64,000 nucleotides of DNA from Mixta theicola (GTDB taxonomy: Bacteria > Pseudomonadota > Gammaproteobacteria > Enterobacterales > Enterobacteriaceae): assembly GCF_002895925.1 (NCBI RefSeq), contig NZ_NWUO01000002.1, positions 186,001 through 250,000 on the forward strand, written 5' to 3'. A model generated the notes under the pieces. That model was not told where the DNA came from. It saw nothing but the letters and a program-made list of their open reading frames with translations, and did not search any database. This document shows positions 18,724-27,577 of the stretch, piece by piece. Within the stretch, counting starts at the first letter, position 1; each line of letters starts with the position of its first letter. Made by a program: the position numbers and the translations under genes.

Positions 18724-19082
18724 AAACAAGCCGATTCAGTGGAAAAAAACTGTGGCGTATTCCGCAGCAGGGAAAAGTCAAAGGCGTCTGTGCCGGGATC
18801 GCCCACTATCTGGATATTCCGGTCACCCTGATCAGGGTGATAGTGGTGCTATCGATGGTGTTTGGTCTGTTTATGTTTACGCTGATTGCGTACATCGTTC
18901 TCAGCTACGTGCTGGAGCCGATGCCGCCGCATGCCGATGAACATGCGGCGCCGCTGCGGGCGGATGAGCTGCTCGACGCGCTAAGCAATGAGATGACGCA
19001 GAACGAATATAAGCTGCGCCAGCTTGAGCGCTATGTCACCTCAGAAACGTTTAGCGTACGCAGCCGTTTTCGTCAGCTTTAA
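18720..19082 (+). CDS. pspC: Phage shock protein C
   Basis: A 120-residue protein with a PspC domain: LWRIPQQGKVKGVCAGIAHYL followed by one or two membrane segments (about residues 35-65) and a tail ending RYVTSETFSVRSRFRQL. It acts with PspB as the membrane sensor and can limit secretin toxicity. The start at 18720 overlaps the pspB stop by 4 bases and matches the E. coli N terminus in length. Confidence 0.95.
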   Translation: MKTSRFSGKKLWRIPQQGKVKGVCAGIAHYLDIPVTLIRVIVVLSMVFGLFMFTLIAYIVLSYVLEPMPPHADEHAAPLRADELLDALSNEMTQNEYKLRQLERYVTSETFSVRSRFRQL

Positions 19083-19137
19083 TGCCGGGCTGCGTCGGCC
19101 ACTGTCCGGCCAGCCGGTTAACAATATAAGGGGACGT

Positions 19138-19353
19138 ATGTCGAATTTTCGTCAGCGCGCTATTCGCGCCACGCCAGTGCTGAAACGCGCCGGCAAACAG
19201 CTTCTGATTCATGGCCTGATGCTGGCTCCCGTCGGCATCAGCGGCTGGGCGGTAAAAGCCGTAGCGCGCAGACCGCTACGTTTGCTGATCGCCTTTGCGC
19301 TGGAGCCGCTGCTGAAAAAGGCTGCCAGCCGTCTCGCCTCTCGCCTGCGCTGA
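19138..19353 (+). CDS. pspD: Phage shock protein D
   Basis: A 71-residue protein, similar to E. coli PspD (73) mainly in the C-terminal half: GWAVKAVARRPLRLLIAFALEPLLKKAA. It associates with the inner membrane; its function is not well defined. The ATG at 19138 has an AAGGGGA site 5 bases upstream, which rules out the longer open frame beginning inside pspC. pspE does not follow. Confidence 0.9.
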   Translation: MSNFRQRAIRATPVLKRAGKQLLIHGLMLAPVGISGWAVKAVARRPLRLLIAFALEPLLKKAASRLASRLR

Positions 19354-19486
19354 TCCGACGCGCGCTACATTTCCAGGCGTACATCGCATTATCCGTTCTT
19401 TTTACTAATGCATTACACTGATGGTCAACCTGCCGGGATGCCTGACGCTATTCCGGCTTATTCTTGATGCAGCAGGGACGAGCCTG

Positions 19487-20884
19487 ATGAAACGAATTCA
19501 AAACGAACTGGCGGCATGGGTAAATCGCGGGGTTGATCGTCATTTACGGCTGGCGGTAACCGGCCTGAGCCGCAGCGGGAAGACGGCGTTTATTACCTCC
19601 CTGGTTAATCAGCTGCTGAATACGCACGGCGGCGCACGCCTGCCGCTGTTTTCCGTGGTGCGTGAAGATCGCCTGCTGGGCGTGAAGCGCGTGCCGCAGC
19701 GTGATATGGGCATTCAGCGCTTTACCTACGATGAAGGGCTGGCACAGCTGTACGCCAGTCCGCCCGCCTGGCCGACGCCCACGCGTGGCGTCAGCGAGAT
19801 GCAGCTGGCGCTGCGTTTCCGATCGCAGGATTCTCTGCTGCGTCACTTCAGGCAAACGGCCACGCTCTATCTGGAAATCGTTGACTATCCCGGCGAGTGG
19901 CTGCTCGATTTGCCGATGCTGGCGCAGGACTATTTAAGCTGGTCGCGTCAAATGAACGCTTTGCTGCAGGGCGATCGGGCGGAGTGGGCGGCCGAGTGGA
20001 AGCGGCTGTGCGCTAAGCTCGATCCGCTGGCTCCGGCGGATGAAAATCAACTGGCGGCTATCGCCGCCGCCTGGACTGCTTATCTGCTGCGCTGCAAGCA
20101 AGAGGGGCTGCATTTTATTCAGCCGGGCCGCTTTGTACTGCCGGGAGAGATGGCTGGCGCGCCCGCGCTGCAGTTTTTTCCCTGGCCGCAGCTGACCGAT
20201 GCTGATGAGGCGCGTCTTGCGCAGGCGGATAAAGGCAGCAACTTTGCCATGCTGCGCGCCCGTTATGACTACTACTGTCAGCATGTGGTGAAAGGCTTTT
20301 ATAAAAATCATTTCCTGCGCTTTGATCGGCAGATCGTACTGGTGGACTGTCTGCAGCCGCTAAACAGCGGGCCGCAGGCGTTTAACGATATGCGCCTGGC
20401 GCTAACGCAGCTGATGCAAAGCTTTCATTACGGCCAGCGCACGCTGTTTCGCCGTCTCTTCTCTCCGGTTATCGACAAGCTGCTGTTCGCGGCCACCAAA
20501 GCGGACCATATCACCGCCGATCAGCATGCGAGGCTGGTTTCGCTGCTGCAACAGCTGGTACAGGGCGCCTGGCAAAATGCGGCTTTCGAAGGAATTAATA
20601 TGGACTGCATTGGCCTCGCCTCGGTACAGGCGACGCAAAGCGGCATCATAGATCATCAGGGCGAAAAAATTCCCGCGCTGCGCGGAGATCGTCTGAGCGA
20701 CGGCGCGCCGCTGACGGTATTTCCAGGAGAGGTGCCGTCACGTCTGCCGGGACACGCCTTCTGGCAGGAGCAGGGTTTTCATTTTGAACAGTTCCGGCCG
20801 CAGCAGCTTAACGTTGATCGGCCGCTGCCGCATATCCGCATGGATGCTGCGCTGGAATTTTTACTGGGAGATAAACTGCGATGA
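19487..20884 (+). CDS. ycjX: YcjX, GTP-binding protein of the psp regulon
   Basis: A 465-residue P-loop protein, the same length as E. coli YcjX. The Walker A motif GLSRSGKT is near residue 29, DYPGEW lies in the switch region and KADH serves as the base-specificity motif. The family is stress-linked and is usually part of the psp regulon. The biochemical role is not settled; GDP/GTP binding is known for a homologue. The start at MKRIQNEL matches E. coli, with AGGGA upstream. It overlaps ycjF by 4 bases. Confidence 0.93.
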   Translation: MKRIQNELAAWVNRGVDRHLRLAVTGLSRSGKTAFITSLVNQLLNTHGGARLPLFSVVREDRLLGVKRVPQRDMGIQRFTYDEGLAQLYASPPAWPTPTRGVSEMQLALRFRSQDSLLRHFRQTATLYLEIVDYPGEWLLDLPMLAQDYLSWSRQMNALLQGDRAEWAAEWKRLCAKLDPLAPADENQLAAIAAAWTAYLLRCKQEGLHFIQPGRFVLPGEMAGAPALQFFPWPQLTDADEARLAQADKGSNFAMLRARYDYYCQHVVKGFYKNHFLRFDRQIVLVDCLQPLNSGPQAFNDMRLALTQLMQSFHYGQRTLFRRLFSPVIDKLLFAATKADHITADQHARLVSLLQQLVQGAWQNAAFEGINMDCIGLASVQATQSGIIDHQGEKIPALRGDRLSDGAPLTVFPGEVPSRLPGHAFWQEQGFHFEQFRPQQLNVDRPLPHIRMDAALEFLLGDKLR

Positions 20885-21912
20885 GTCAACCGCCGTTAAA
20901 ATCGCGCATCGATTTTGCGCAGCCGCTGGAAAACGAGAAGGAAAGCGTTCTGAAACCCGCACAGCATTTTGACGCTGCGGATAAGGTACGTTTTACCGCC
21001 CAACAGGAAAACGATCCGCTGCTGGAAGAACAGAACGGCGAGCAGATGCTCGAAGCCGCCTTGCGGCCTAAGCGCAGCATCTGGCGACGCATCGCTATGG
21101 TCGGTGTGGCTCTGTTTGTGGTCAGCACGGTCGCGCAGGGCGTGCAGTGGATGCTGGATGCCTGGCACAGTCAGGCCTGGTTTTCGCTGGGGGCGGGCGC
21201 GGCCGGGCTGCTAATCGTACTGGCGGGCGTTGGCGCGCTGGTGTCGGAATGGCGGCATCTTTACCAGCTGCGTCAGCGCGCCGAAGAGCGTGAAGTTGGC
21301 CGCGAGCTGTTACACAGTCATGGTATGGGACGCGGGCGCGCATTCTGCGAAAAGCTGGCGCAGCAGGCCGGGCTGGATCAGGCGCATCCCGCGCTTCAGC
21401 GCTGGCAGGCGTCGCTGCATGAAACGCACAACGACCGGGAAGTGGTTGCGCTGTATGCTCAGCTGGTGCAGCCGGTACTCGATCGCCAGGCGCGTGCAGA
21501 GATCGGACGTAACGCCGCGGAGGCGACATTAATGATTGCCGTCAGCCCGCTGGCGCTGGTAGATATGGCGTTTATCGCCTGGCGCAACCTGCGTATGATT
21601 AACCGTATCGCGGCGGTTTATGGTATCCGGCTCGGCTATTTTAGCCGTATTCGCCTGTTTCGCCTGGTGCTGCTGAATATCGCTTTTGCCGGTGCCTCCG
21701 AGCTGGTGCGCGAAGTCGGCATGGACTGGCTGTCGCAGGATCTGGCCGCCAGGCTTTCCGCGCGCGCCGCGCAGGGAATTGGCGCTGGATTGCTGACGGC
21801 CCGGCTGGGGATTAAGGCTATGGAGCTGTGCCGTCCGCTGCCGTGGATCGACGATCGTCCAAAGCTTGGCGACTTTCGCCGTGAGCTGCTTAACCAGTTT
21901 AAAAAGCCCTGA
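20881..21912 (+). CDS. ycjF: YcjF, inner-membrane protein (UPF0283)
   Basis: A 343-residue homologue of E. coli YcjF (353). Two membrane spans near residues 65-115 follow a charged N terminus with the conserved [12 protein letters not shown]. The conserved C-terminal part includes [20 protein letters not shown] and [11 protein letters not shown]. Its function is unknown. It is translationally coupled to ycjX (ATGA overlap) and shares psp-linked expression in E. coli. Confidence 0.93.
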   Translation: MSQPPLKSRIDFAQPLENEKESVLKPAQHFDAADKVRFTAQQENDPLLEEQNGEQMLEAALRPKRSIWRRIAMVGVALFVVSTVAQGVQWMLDAWHSQAWFSLGAGAAGLLIVLAGVGALVSEWRHLYQLRQRAEEREVGRELLHSHGMGRGRAFCEKLAQQAGLDQAHPALQRWQASLHETHNDREVVALYAQLVQPVLDRQARAEIGRNAAEATLMIAVSPLALVDMAFIAWRNLRMINRIAAVYGIRLGYFSRIRLFRLVLLNIAFAGASELVREVGMDWLSQDLAARLSARAAQGIGAGLLTARLGIKAMELCRPLPWIDDRPKLGDFRRELLNQFKKP

Positions 21913-22099
21913 CGCCGGGAACAAAGAGGCGTGATAAAACTGCTGCTGCGGCCTCAGCGGCATAAAACCAGATAAATCCCCCGTTTTACATGGCACTGTT
22001 CTGCTGGATGCGGCGGATTTGTTATAAACCTCTAAAAAATGGTGGAAGCGCATGATTATCGCTAATACTTCCGCTACACTCCTTTTCGCCGCTGTCGGT

Positions 22100-22123
22100 C
22101 TCTGTCAACTTATCCTGACAGAG
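22100..22123. promoter_or_regulatory. Candidate TyrR box / inverted repeat ahead of tyrR
   Basis: CTCTGTCA-ACTTATCC-TGACAGAG is a perfect 8-bp inverted repeat. Within it, TGT-N12-ACA at 22103-22120 has the ends of a TyrR box (TGTAAA-N6-TTTACA), though the inner bases differ. tyrR is autoregulated in E. coli, so position supports the call. Confidence 0.5.
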
Positions 22124-22194
22124 AGCTTCTGGCTCATCGCAAGTTGGCGTATTATTTAATAATTCGCTGTTACCAAACTCAATAAGGCCACCCA

Positions 22195-23760
22195 ATGCGT
22201 TTGGAAGTCTTTTGTCAGGACCGAATTGGTCTCGCCCGTGAACTGCTCGATCTGCTGGTAGAACGCAGCATTGATTTACGGGGTATCGAAATTGCGCCCA
22301 TTGGCCGCATTTACCTTAATTTTTCCGCTATCGCCTTTGAGCAGTTCAGCCAGCTGATGGCGGAGATTCGCCGCATCCCTGGGGTGACGGACGTACGCAC
22401 CATTTCCTATATGCCATCCGAGCGCGAGCATCGGGCGCTGAGCGCGTTGCTAACCGCCATGCCGGAGCCGGTCTTTTCCATTGATATGAAAGGGAAGGTT
22501 GAGCTGGCAAACCCGGCGGCGCAAAGTCTGTTCGATCTGGATGAGCATAAAATACGCAACCACACTATCACCTCGCTGGTCTCCGGCTTCAACTTTACCC
22601 GCTGGCTGGAAAGCGAGCGGATAGAGGCCCAGACGCAGCGCGTAGTGATCCAGGGCCGTGACTTTCTGCTGGAAGCGCGTCCGGTGTATACCGCTGAGGA
22701 AGAGGGCGCTACGCTGCCGGTCGGTGCCATGGTAATGCTGAAATCGACCGCGCGAATGGGCCGCCAGCTGCAAAACCTGGCGGTTAACGATGACCGCGAA
22801 TTCCAGCATATCGTCGCGGTTAGTCCGAAAATGCGTCAGGTTATTGAACAGGCGCGCAAGCTGGCGATGCTTGATGCGCCGCTGCTGATTGTGGGCGATA
22901 CCGGGACCGGTAAAGATATGCTGGCGCGCGCCTGCCATCTGCGCAGCGCGCGCGGTAAAAAGCCCTTTCTGGCGCTGAACTGCGCCTCGCTGCCGGACGA
23001 CGTGGCAGAAAGCGAGCTTTTTGGCCATGCGCCGGGCGCTTACCCTAATGCGCTGGAAGGCAAAAAAGGCTTCTTTGAACAGGCAAACGGCGGCTCGGTG
23101 CTGCTGGATGAAATTGGCGAAATGTCGCCGCGTATGCAGACTAAACTGCTGCGCTTCCTGAACGATGGCACTTTCCGCCGCGTCGGGGAAGAGCATGAGG
23201 TGCATGTTGACGTGCGGGTGATCTGCGCCACGCAGCGCAACCTCACCGAGCTGGTGCAGCGTGGCGAGTTTCGTGAAGATCTTTTCTATCGCCTGAACGT
23301 ACTGACGCTGAATCTGCCGCCGCTGCGCGATCGACCGCAGGATATTTTGCCGTTAACCGAGCTGTTTGTGGCGCGCTTTGCTGATGAGCAGGGCGTGGCG
23401 CGTCCGCGCCTTTCGCCACAGCTAAACGCTTTTCTGACGCGCTATAACTGGCCGGGCAATGTGCGTCAGCTAAAAAACGCGCTTTATCGCGCGCTGGCGC
23501 AGCTGGAAGGATATGAACTGCGTCCGCAGGACATCATGCTGCCGGAGTTTACCGAACAGCTGGCGCTGGACGAGCAGGCGATGGAAGGCTCGCTGGATGA
23601 CATTACCAGCCGTTTCGAACGTTCGGTGCTGACGCGTCTTTATCTCTCCTATCCCAGCACGCGCAAGCTGGCCAAACGGTTGGGCGTTTCCCATACCGCT
23701 ATTGCCAATAAGCTGCGCGAGTATGGGCTGAGTCAGAAAAAGGGCGAGCCGGAAAGCTAA
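22195..23760 (+). CDS. tyrR: Aromatic amino acid regulator TyrR
   Basis: A 521-residue TyrR (E. coli 513). Domains in order: ACT (about 1-72), PAS (about 78-190), an AAA+ domain of the NtrC type (about 205-430, Walker A VGDTGTGKD) and a C-terminal helix-turn-helix (STRKLAKRLGVSHTAIANKL). As in E. coli TyrR, the sigma54-contact GAFTGA loop is replaced (GAYPNAL), so it works with sigma70 promoters. With Tyr, Phe or Trp it represses or activates aromatic biosynthesis and transport genes. Confidence 0.97.
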   Translation: MRLEVFCQDRIGLARELLDLLVERSIDLRGIEIAPIGRIYLNFSAIAFEQFSQLMAEIRRIPGVTDVRTISYMPSEREHRALSALLTAMPEPVFSIDMKGKVELANPAAQSLFDLDEHKIRNHTITSLVSGFNFTRWLESERIEAQTQRVVIQGRDFLLEARPVYTAEEEGATLPVGAMVMLKSTARMGRQLQNLAVNDDREFQHIVAVSPKMRQVIEQARKLAMLDAPLLIVGDTGTGKDMLARACHLRSARGKKPFLALNCASLPDDVAESELFGHAPGAYPNALEGKKGFFEQANGGSVLLDEIGEMSPRMQTKLLRFLNDGTFRRVGEEHEVHVDVRVICATQRNLTELVQRGEFREDLFYRLNVLTLNLPPLRDRPQDILPLTELFVARFADEQGVARPRLSPQLNAFLTRYNWPGNVRQLKNALYRALAQLEGYELRPQDIMLPEFTEQLALDEQAMEGSLDDITSRFERSVLTRLYLSYPSTRKLAKRLGVSHTAIANKLREYGLSQKKGEPES

Positions 23761-23783
23761 ACAGGGCGCCGTCAGGCTGGTCA

Positions 23784-23802
23784 CGGGCGCGTCTGGCGCC
23801 CG
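23784..23802 (+). terminator. GC-rich hairpin after tyrR
   Basis: CGGGCGC-GTCTG-GCGCCCG is a perfect 7-bp stem shortly after the tyrR stop. There is no clear T tract, so termination efficiency is uncertain. Confidence 0.4.
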
Positions 23803-23860
23803 CTGGCTATGGCGGCAGGAGATGAGGATAGTTGTTATGCAAACAACAGGCGTAAGGGAT

Positions 23861-24316
23861 TTATTCGACTTTATCGATTTTCCCATTATTTCTTAATATA
23901 TATTTCCCCTTGTTTACTCTAAAAAACGCCTGATTGCCTTGGCTGCTGCCAACGGTTAACACGGCCTTCTTATCGATGCAGCGCAGCTCGCTTTTAATTT
24001 CATCAAAGCAGAGCCGTTCATCAATTTTATCTTTTTTATAGCCTTCGCCAAACAGAAAAAAGGTAACCCAAAAAGAACCATCCTTATCAGGATTGGGGAC
24101 GTTATATTTCTCTTTTAACATCGCGCGATTTTCCAGCCACCAGTTGATTTTTCCTTTATGAGTAAAAGGGAAGTTTTTAACTAAAACATCGCTGTAACCG
24201 TTTTTATTATGAGCGGCAACGATCTCGACCGGTCGGAAGACGAGCCAGAGCAGGTAAATCAGCAGCGCGGCACCGGCCAGCAACAGAACAGCGCGCTTTT
24301 TATTATTTACTCTCAT
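23861..24316 (-). CDS. DUF943 family membrane-anchored protein
   Basis: A 151-residue protein resembling the DUF943 family of Enterobacterales. The ATG at 24316 has GGAGAG just upstream and overlaps the end of the preceding gene by 14 bases. The first 10 residues are basic, followed by one hydrophobic span (AVLLLAGAALLIYLLWLVF) and a periplasmic-type domain with the family's WWLENRAMLKEKYNVP motif. Two Cys in LCFDEIKSELRC could form a disulfide. The function is unknown; members often occur in multigene arrays beside secretion or toxin loci. The gene is AT-rich compared with tyrR and tpx, which suggests acquisition. Confidence 0.7.
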   Translation of the reverse strand: MRVNNKKRAVLLLAGAALLIYLLWLVFRPVEIVAAHNKNGYSDVLVKNFPFTHKGKINWWLENRAMLKEKYNVPNPDKDGSFWVTFFLFGEGYKKDKIDERLCFDEIKSELRCIDKKAVLTVGSSQGNQAFFRVNKGKYILRNNGKIDKVE

Positions 24317-24788
24317 TACGCTCTCCGGTAATTTCAATATCGGCATCCATATTAGTCATAAAGGGCTTAAAGCCAAAGCGATGATAGCGCTGCAGCACAA
24401 ACCAGATGCGGAACAGTCGAAAATTGCTAAACAGAATATTATGTATGTCCTCAGAGTCCAGGCCGAAGTGATCCTGAATTTTATAATGTACCCGCGCACG
24501 GTAGCGATCGCTCTCAATATGTAAGGATTTTAGCGTAATATGAGTCGCCCAGGTATTGTGAATGGTGATGCCCATCCCGTTAAAGTTGTCCTGCAATCTG
24601 TCAAACTTAGGTAGGCGTCCTTCCTTGATGGCATCTTTTAATTTGTACTTAAGTTTTGATGGATAATAACCGTTTTCCCAATCGATATTTTCAATTAGGG
24701 CATACTGTATTTTTTTAAGAGTGCTTTTTTCAGATATATCATCCTTTTTTCTTTGAAACAGAATGCAGGAAAAACTTAATGCGGCCAT
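24303..24788 (-). CDS. DUF3289 family protein, apparently N-terminally shortened
   Basis: The 161-residue product matches the C-terminal part of DUF3289 proteins: TLKKIQYALIENIDWENGYY, then VHYKIQDHFGLDSEDI and IWFVLQRYHRFGFKPF. Typical members are about 270 residues, so roughly 100 N-terminal residues are missing and the first 20 residues here look unrelated. The ATG at 24788 has AAGGA 10 bases upstream; an earlier in-frame ATG at 24812 has no site. The gene overlaps the DUF943 gene. The family is of unknown function, often near type VI secretion genes. It may be a decaying remnant. Confidence 0.65.
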   Translation of the reverse strand: MAALSFSCILFQRKKDDISEKSTLKKIQYALIENIDWENGYYPSKLKYKLKDAIKEGRLPKFDRLQDNFNGMGITIHNTWATHITLKSLHIESDRYRARVHYKIQDHFGLDSEDIHNILFSNFRLFRIWFVLQRYHRFGFKPFMTNMDADIEITGERNESK

Positions 24789-24986
24789 TGTGATTCCATC
24801 CTTTTTTATCATCCATGCTGTGCGTCACCCTGGAATAATAGGGTGTCAACGCCGCCATTGTAAATATAGATTTTCGCCAGTGAGCGTGTGTTTTTTAAAG
24901 ATTAGAATAAACGGTAACGCGATACGTTAATTAAAAAGGTCAGCAAGGTGCGGGAAGATTTATAGAAAGGAAATGTCGGCATTATT

Positions 24987-25013
24987 AAAATATCGCCCCG
25001 CGTGGGGGCGATA
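24987..25013 (-). terminator. Terminator after tpx
   Basis: TATCGCCCC and GGGGCGATA form a 9-bp stem. On the minus strand it is followed by TTTTAATAATG, just past the tpx stop. Confidence 0.75.
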
Positions 25014-25027
25014 ACATTATCTTTGGC

Positions 25028-25531
25028 TTATTTCAGCGCCGCCAGCGCCGCATCGTAATCCGGCTCAGTGGTAATTTCATTGACCAGCTGGCTATAGATC
25101 ACCGTATCGTTTTCATCCAGCACCACAACCGCACGCGCCGTCAGGCCCTGCAGCGGACCATCAGCAATCGCTACGCCGTAATCATCTTTAAAGCTGCCGC
25201 CACGCAGGGTAGAGAGCGTCACTACGTTCGACAGGCCGTCGGAGCCGCAGAAGCGCGACTGCGCAAAAGGCAGATCGGCAGAAATACACAGTATTACGGT
25301 ATTTTCCATTTCGCCCGCCAGCTGATTAAACTTACGCACCGATGCGGCACAAACGCCGGTATCGATGCTGGGGAAAATGTTCAGCACTTTGCGTTTGCCG
25401 GCATACTCAGAAAGGGAAACGTCAGCCAGATTTTTGGCAACCAGCGTAAAGGATTGCGCTTTTTCGCCAGCCTGCGGCAGCTGACCTGCTACGCTAACCG
25501 GATTACCCTGAAAATGAACGGTCTGAGACAT
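25028..25531 (-). CDS. tpx: Lipid hydroperoxide peroxidase Tpx
   Basis: A 167-residue atypical 2-Cys peroxiredoxin. The peroxidatic Cys61 is in [10 protein letters not shown] and the resolving Cys95 in SRFCGSDGL, both at the E. coli positions; Cys82 is also conserved. It reduces hydrogen and alkyl peroxides with thioredoxin. It is divergent from ycjG, as in E. coli, and has its own terminator. Confidence 0.97.
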   Translation of the reverse strand: MSQTVHFQGNPVSVAGQLPQAGEKAQSFTLVAKNLADVSLSEYAGKRKVLNIFPSIDTGVCAASVRKFNQLAGEMENTVILCISADLPFAQSRFCGSDGLSNVVTLSTLRGGSFKDDYGVAIADGPLQGLTARAVVVLDENDTVIYSQLVNEITTEPDYDAALAALK

Positions 25532-25705
25532 GATTTATCCTTTTACTTTTGTTTAACAAGATTCACAGTGTAAAGGAACGAGCAAAGGTGAGACAGTGAA
25601 ATTATTCAGTAAATAAAGCCGGTTAACGCTTGCGTCGGCAAGGGCTTTGCCGCCACGCCTGGCGCAGCGGCGCTGTTATCCTCTTCTTACTAACGAGAGA
25701 AAAAT

Positions 25706-26683
25706 ATGAGGTCGGTTAAAGTTTATCCCGAAGCCTGGCCGCTTAATAAGCCGTTTGTTATTTCACGCGGCAGCCGTGAGAAGGCTGGCGTAGTGGTGGT
25801 GGAGCTGGAGGAAGATGGCATCAAAGGCGTGGGTGAATGTACGCCCTATCCACGCTATGGCGAAAGCGAGGCGTCGGTGCTGGCGCAAATTAGCTTGCTG
25901 TTGCCGCAGCTGGAGCTGGGCATGACGCGCGAAGCGCTGCAGGAGGCGCTTCCGGCGGGCGCGGCGCGCAACGCGATTGACTCCGCTCTGTGGGATCTCG
26001 CCTGTCGTCAGCAACAGCAGACGCTGTGTCAGCAGCTTAATGTCGTGCTGCCCGGCCGGGTGAGCATGGCGCAAACCGTTACGCTGGATACGCCGGAATC
26101 GATGGCAAGCAGCGCGCTGGCGCTGTGGGAAAACGGGGCCAGACTGCTAAAAATCAAGCTGGACGCTCATCTGATTACCGAGCGGCTGATGGCGATCCGC
26201 AGCGCGGTACCGCGTGCGCGGCTGATTGTGGATGCTAATGAATCCTGGCATAGCGAAGGGCTGGCGGCGCGCTGTCAGCTGTTGGCCGACCTCGGCGTTG
26301 AAATGCTGGAGCAACCGTTACCGGCCGGTGAGGATGAGGCGCTGGCGAATTTTATTCATCCTCTGCCGGTCTGCGCCGATGAAAGCTGCCATACGCGCAA
26401 TAGCCTGCCGGCGCTGCGTCAGCGTTATGAAATGATCAATATCAAACTGGATAAAACCGGCGGTCTGACCGAAGCGCTGGCGCTGGCCAGCGCGGCGGAA
26501 GAGGCGGGATTCACGCTAATGCTGGGCTGTATGCTTTGCACTTCACGTGCCATCAGCGCCGCGCTGCCGCTGGTGCCACGCGCAAGACTTATCGATCTGG
26601 ACGGCCCGACCTGGCTGGCCGTGGACGTGGAGCCGGGCCTGCGGTTTAGCAGCGGTGAAATCGACCTTACCGCAACGGACTAA
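25706..26683 (+). CDS. ycjG: L-Ala-D/L-Glu epimerase
   Basis: A 325-residue enolase-superfamily (muconate-lactonising subgroup) enzyme that epimerises L-Ala-D-Glu to L-Ala-L-Glu so that murein peptides can be degraded. The Lys of KIKLDAH, the metal ligands in IVDANESW, EQP and CADES, and the second catalytic Lys in INIKLDKTGG are visible. It sits next to mpaA and mppA, forming the murein-peptide recycling group. Confidence 0.95.
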   Translation: MRSVKVYPEAWPLNKPFVISRGSREKAGVVVVELEEDGIKGVGECTPYPRYGESEASVLAQISLLLPQLELGMTREALQEALPAGAARNAIDSALWDLACRQQQQTLCQQLNVVLPGRVSMAQTVTLDTPESMASSALALWENGARLLKIKLDAHLITERLMAIRSAVPRARLIVDANESWHSEGLAARCQLLADLGVEMLEQPLPAGEDEALANFIHPLPVCADESCHTRNSLPALRQRYEMINIKLDKTGGLTEALALASAAEEAGFTLMLGCMLCTSRAISAALPLVPRARLIDLDGPTWLAVDVEPGLRFSSGEIDLTATD

Positions 26684-26714
26684 CGCCTGTTCTCCATGCC
26701 GTCGAGCTACCGTT

Positions 26715-27422
26715 TCAGGGCTGCCAGTGAAGCAGGCCGGTTAAGGCTGGCAGATAACGTTCCGTCGCCTCATCGGCGGAAACCGGCGGCAGCTCGACGG
26801 TAATACAGGGCAGCCCAATATCCGCGCACCAGCTGCCAAACGATCCAGGCGTGCTATAGCCGACGCTGGAGACCAACGGCAGGCCCATCTGTTCGGCCAG
26901 CCAGACGCCGAGCTGGCTATGCTGCGGATCCTCAATACAGGCCAGAGGCTCATGCAGGGAAACAACCCAGGCGGGACGCAGCGTATGAATCAGCTGGCAC
27001 AGCGCTGCCGTTTCCGGCTCTGAGGCCGCCCGCGCGCCGGTAGAAAGCCGCACGTCACGCTGTTCGGCGATGCTGTTCCAGCGATACACCGTATCGCCAG
27101 CCTGCCAGTTTGCCGCCGGAAAGTTACGGTTAAGATCGACGCCGTTGGCATTGGCGCGTAAGCCCAGCTGACAGCCGTCGGGATTAACCGCCAGTACCAG
27201 ATGATGCCGCCGCTGTTGCGCGGACAGCGTGCGCAGCGCGCAGGAAAGGGTCACCACGGCGGCGCCTTCATCGCCGTGGGTGCCGGCCAGAATCAGCCCG
27301 CTGTCGCGCTCCGCCAGCGGTGCCGGGAACCACAGCAGCGGCGCGCCCAGCGCCGACGTGCCGTAACGCGTCATTTCCGCCGTCAGCGCGCCGCGTTGTG
27401 AACGCGGCTGTTGCATTGTCAT
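26715..27422 (-). CDS. mpaA: Murein peptide amidase A
   Basis: A 235-residue zinc peptidase of the M14 family that cleaves the gamma-D-Glu-meso-DAP bond of murein tripeptide in the cytoplasm. Zinc ligands are His and Glu in LAGTHGDEG and His in VVSLHEPL; VDLNRNFPAANW is the conserved substrate-site segment. The start at 27422 follows GGAG by 6 bases and aligns exactly with E. coli MpaA. The frame is open for 55 more codons upstream but lacks homology there. It is divergent from mppA. Confidence 0.95.
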   Translation of the reverse strand: MTMQQPRSQRGALTAEMTRYGTSALGAPLLWFPAPLAERDSGLILAGTHGDEGAAVVTLSCALRTLSAQQRRHHLVLAVNPDGCQLGLRANANGVDLNRNFPAANWQAGDTVYRWNSIAEQRDVRLSTGARAASEPETAALCQLIHTLRPAWVVSLHEPLACIEDPQHSQLGVWLAEQMGLPLVSSVGYSTPGSFGSWCADIGLPCITVELPPVSADEATERYLPALTGLLHWQP

Positions 27423-27577
27423 CATTCGCTCCTGTGAAAAAGATCGCAGAACCGGCGGCACGGCAAGCGCAATAAGCAAAACAGCTGGTTCAGGATCAAA
27501 TATTTGCGTTAGAGTGCCGGTTAGCATAAAGCCACCAACACGTTTTGCCAAACCGGCAGCTTTAAGGGTAGGACAAG

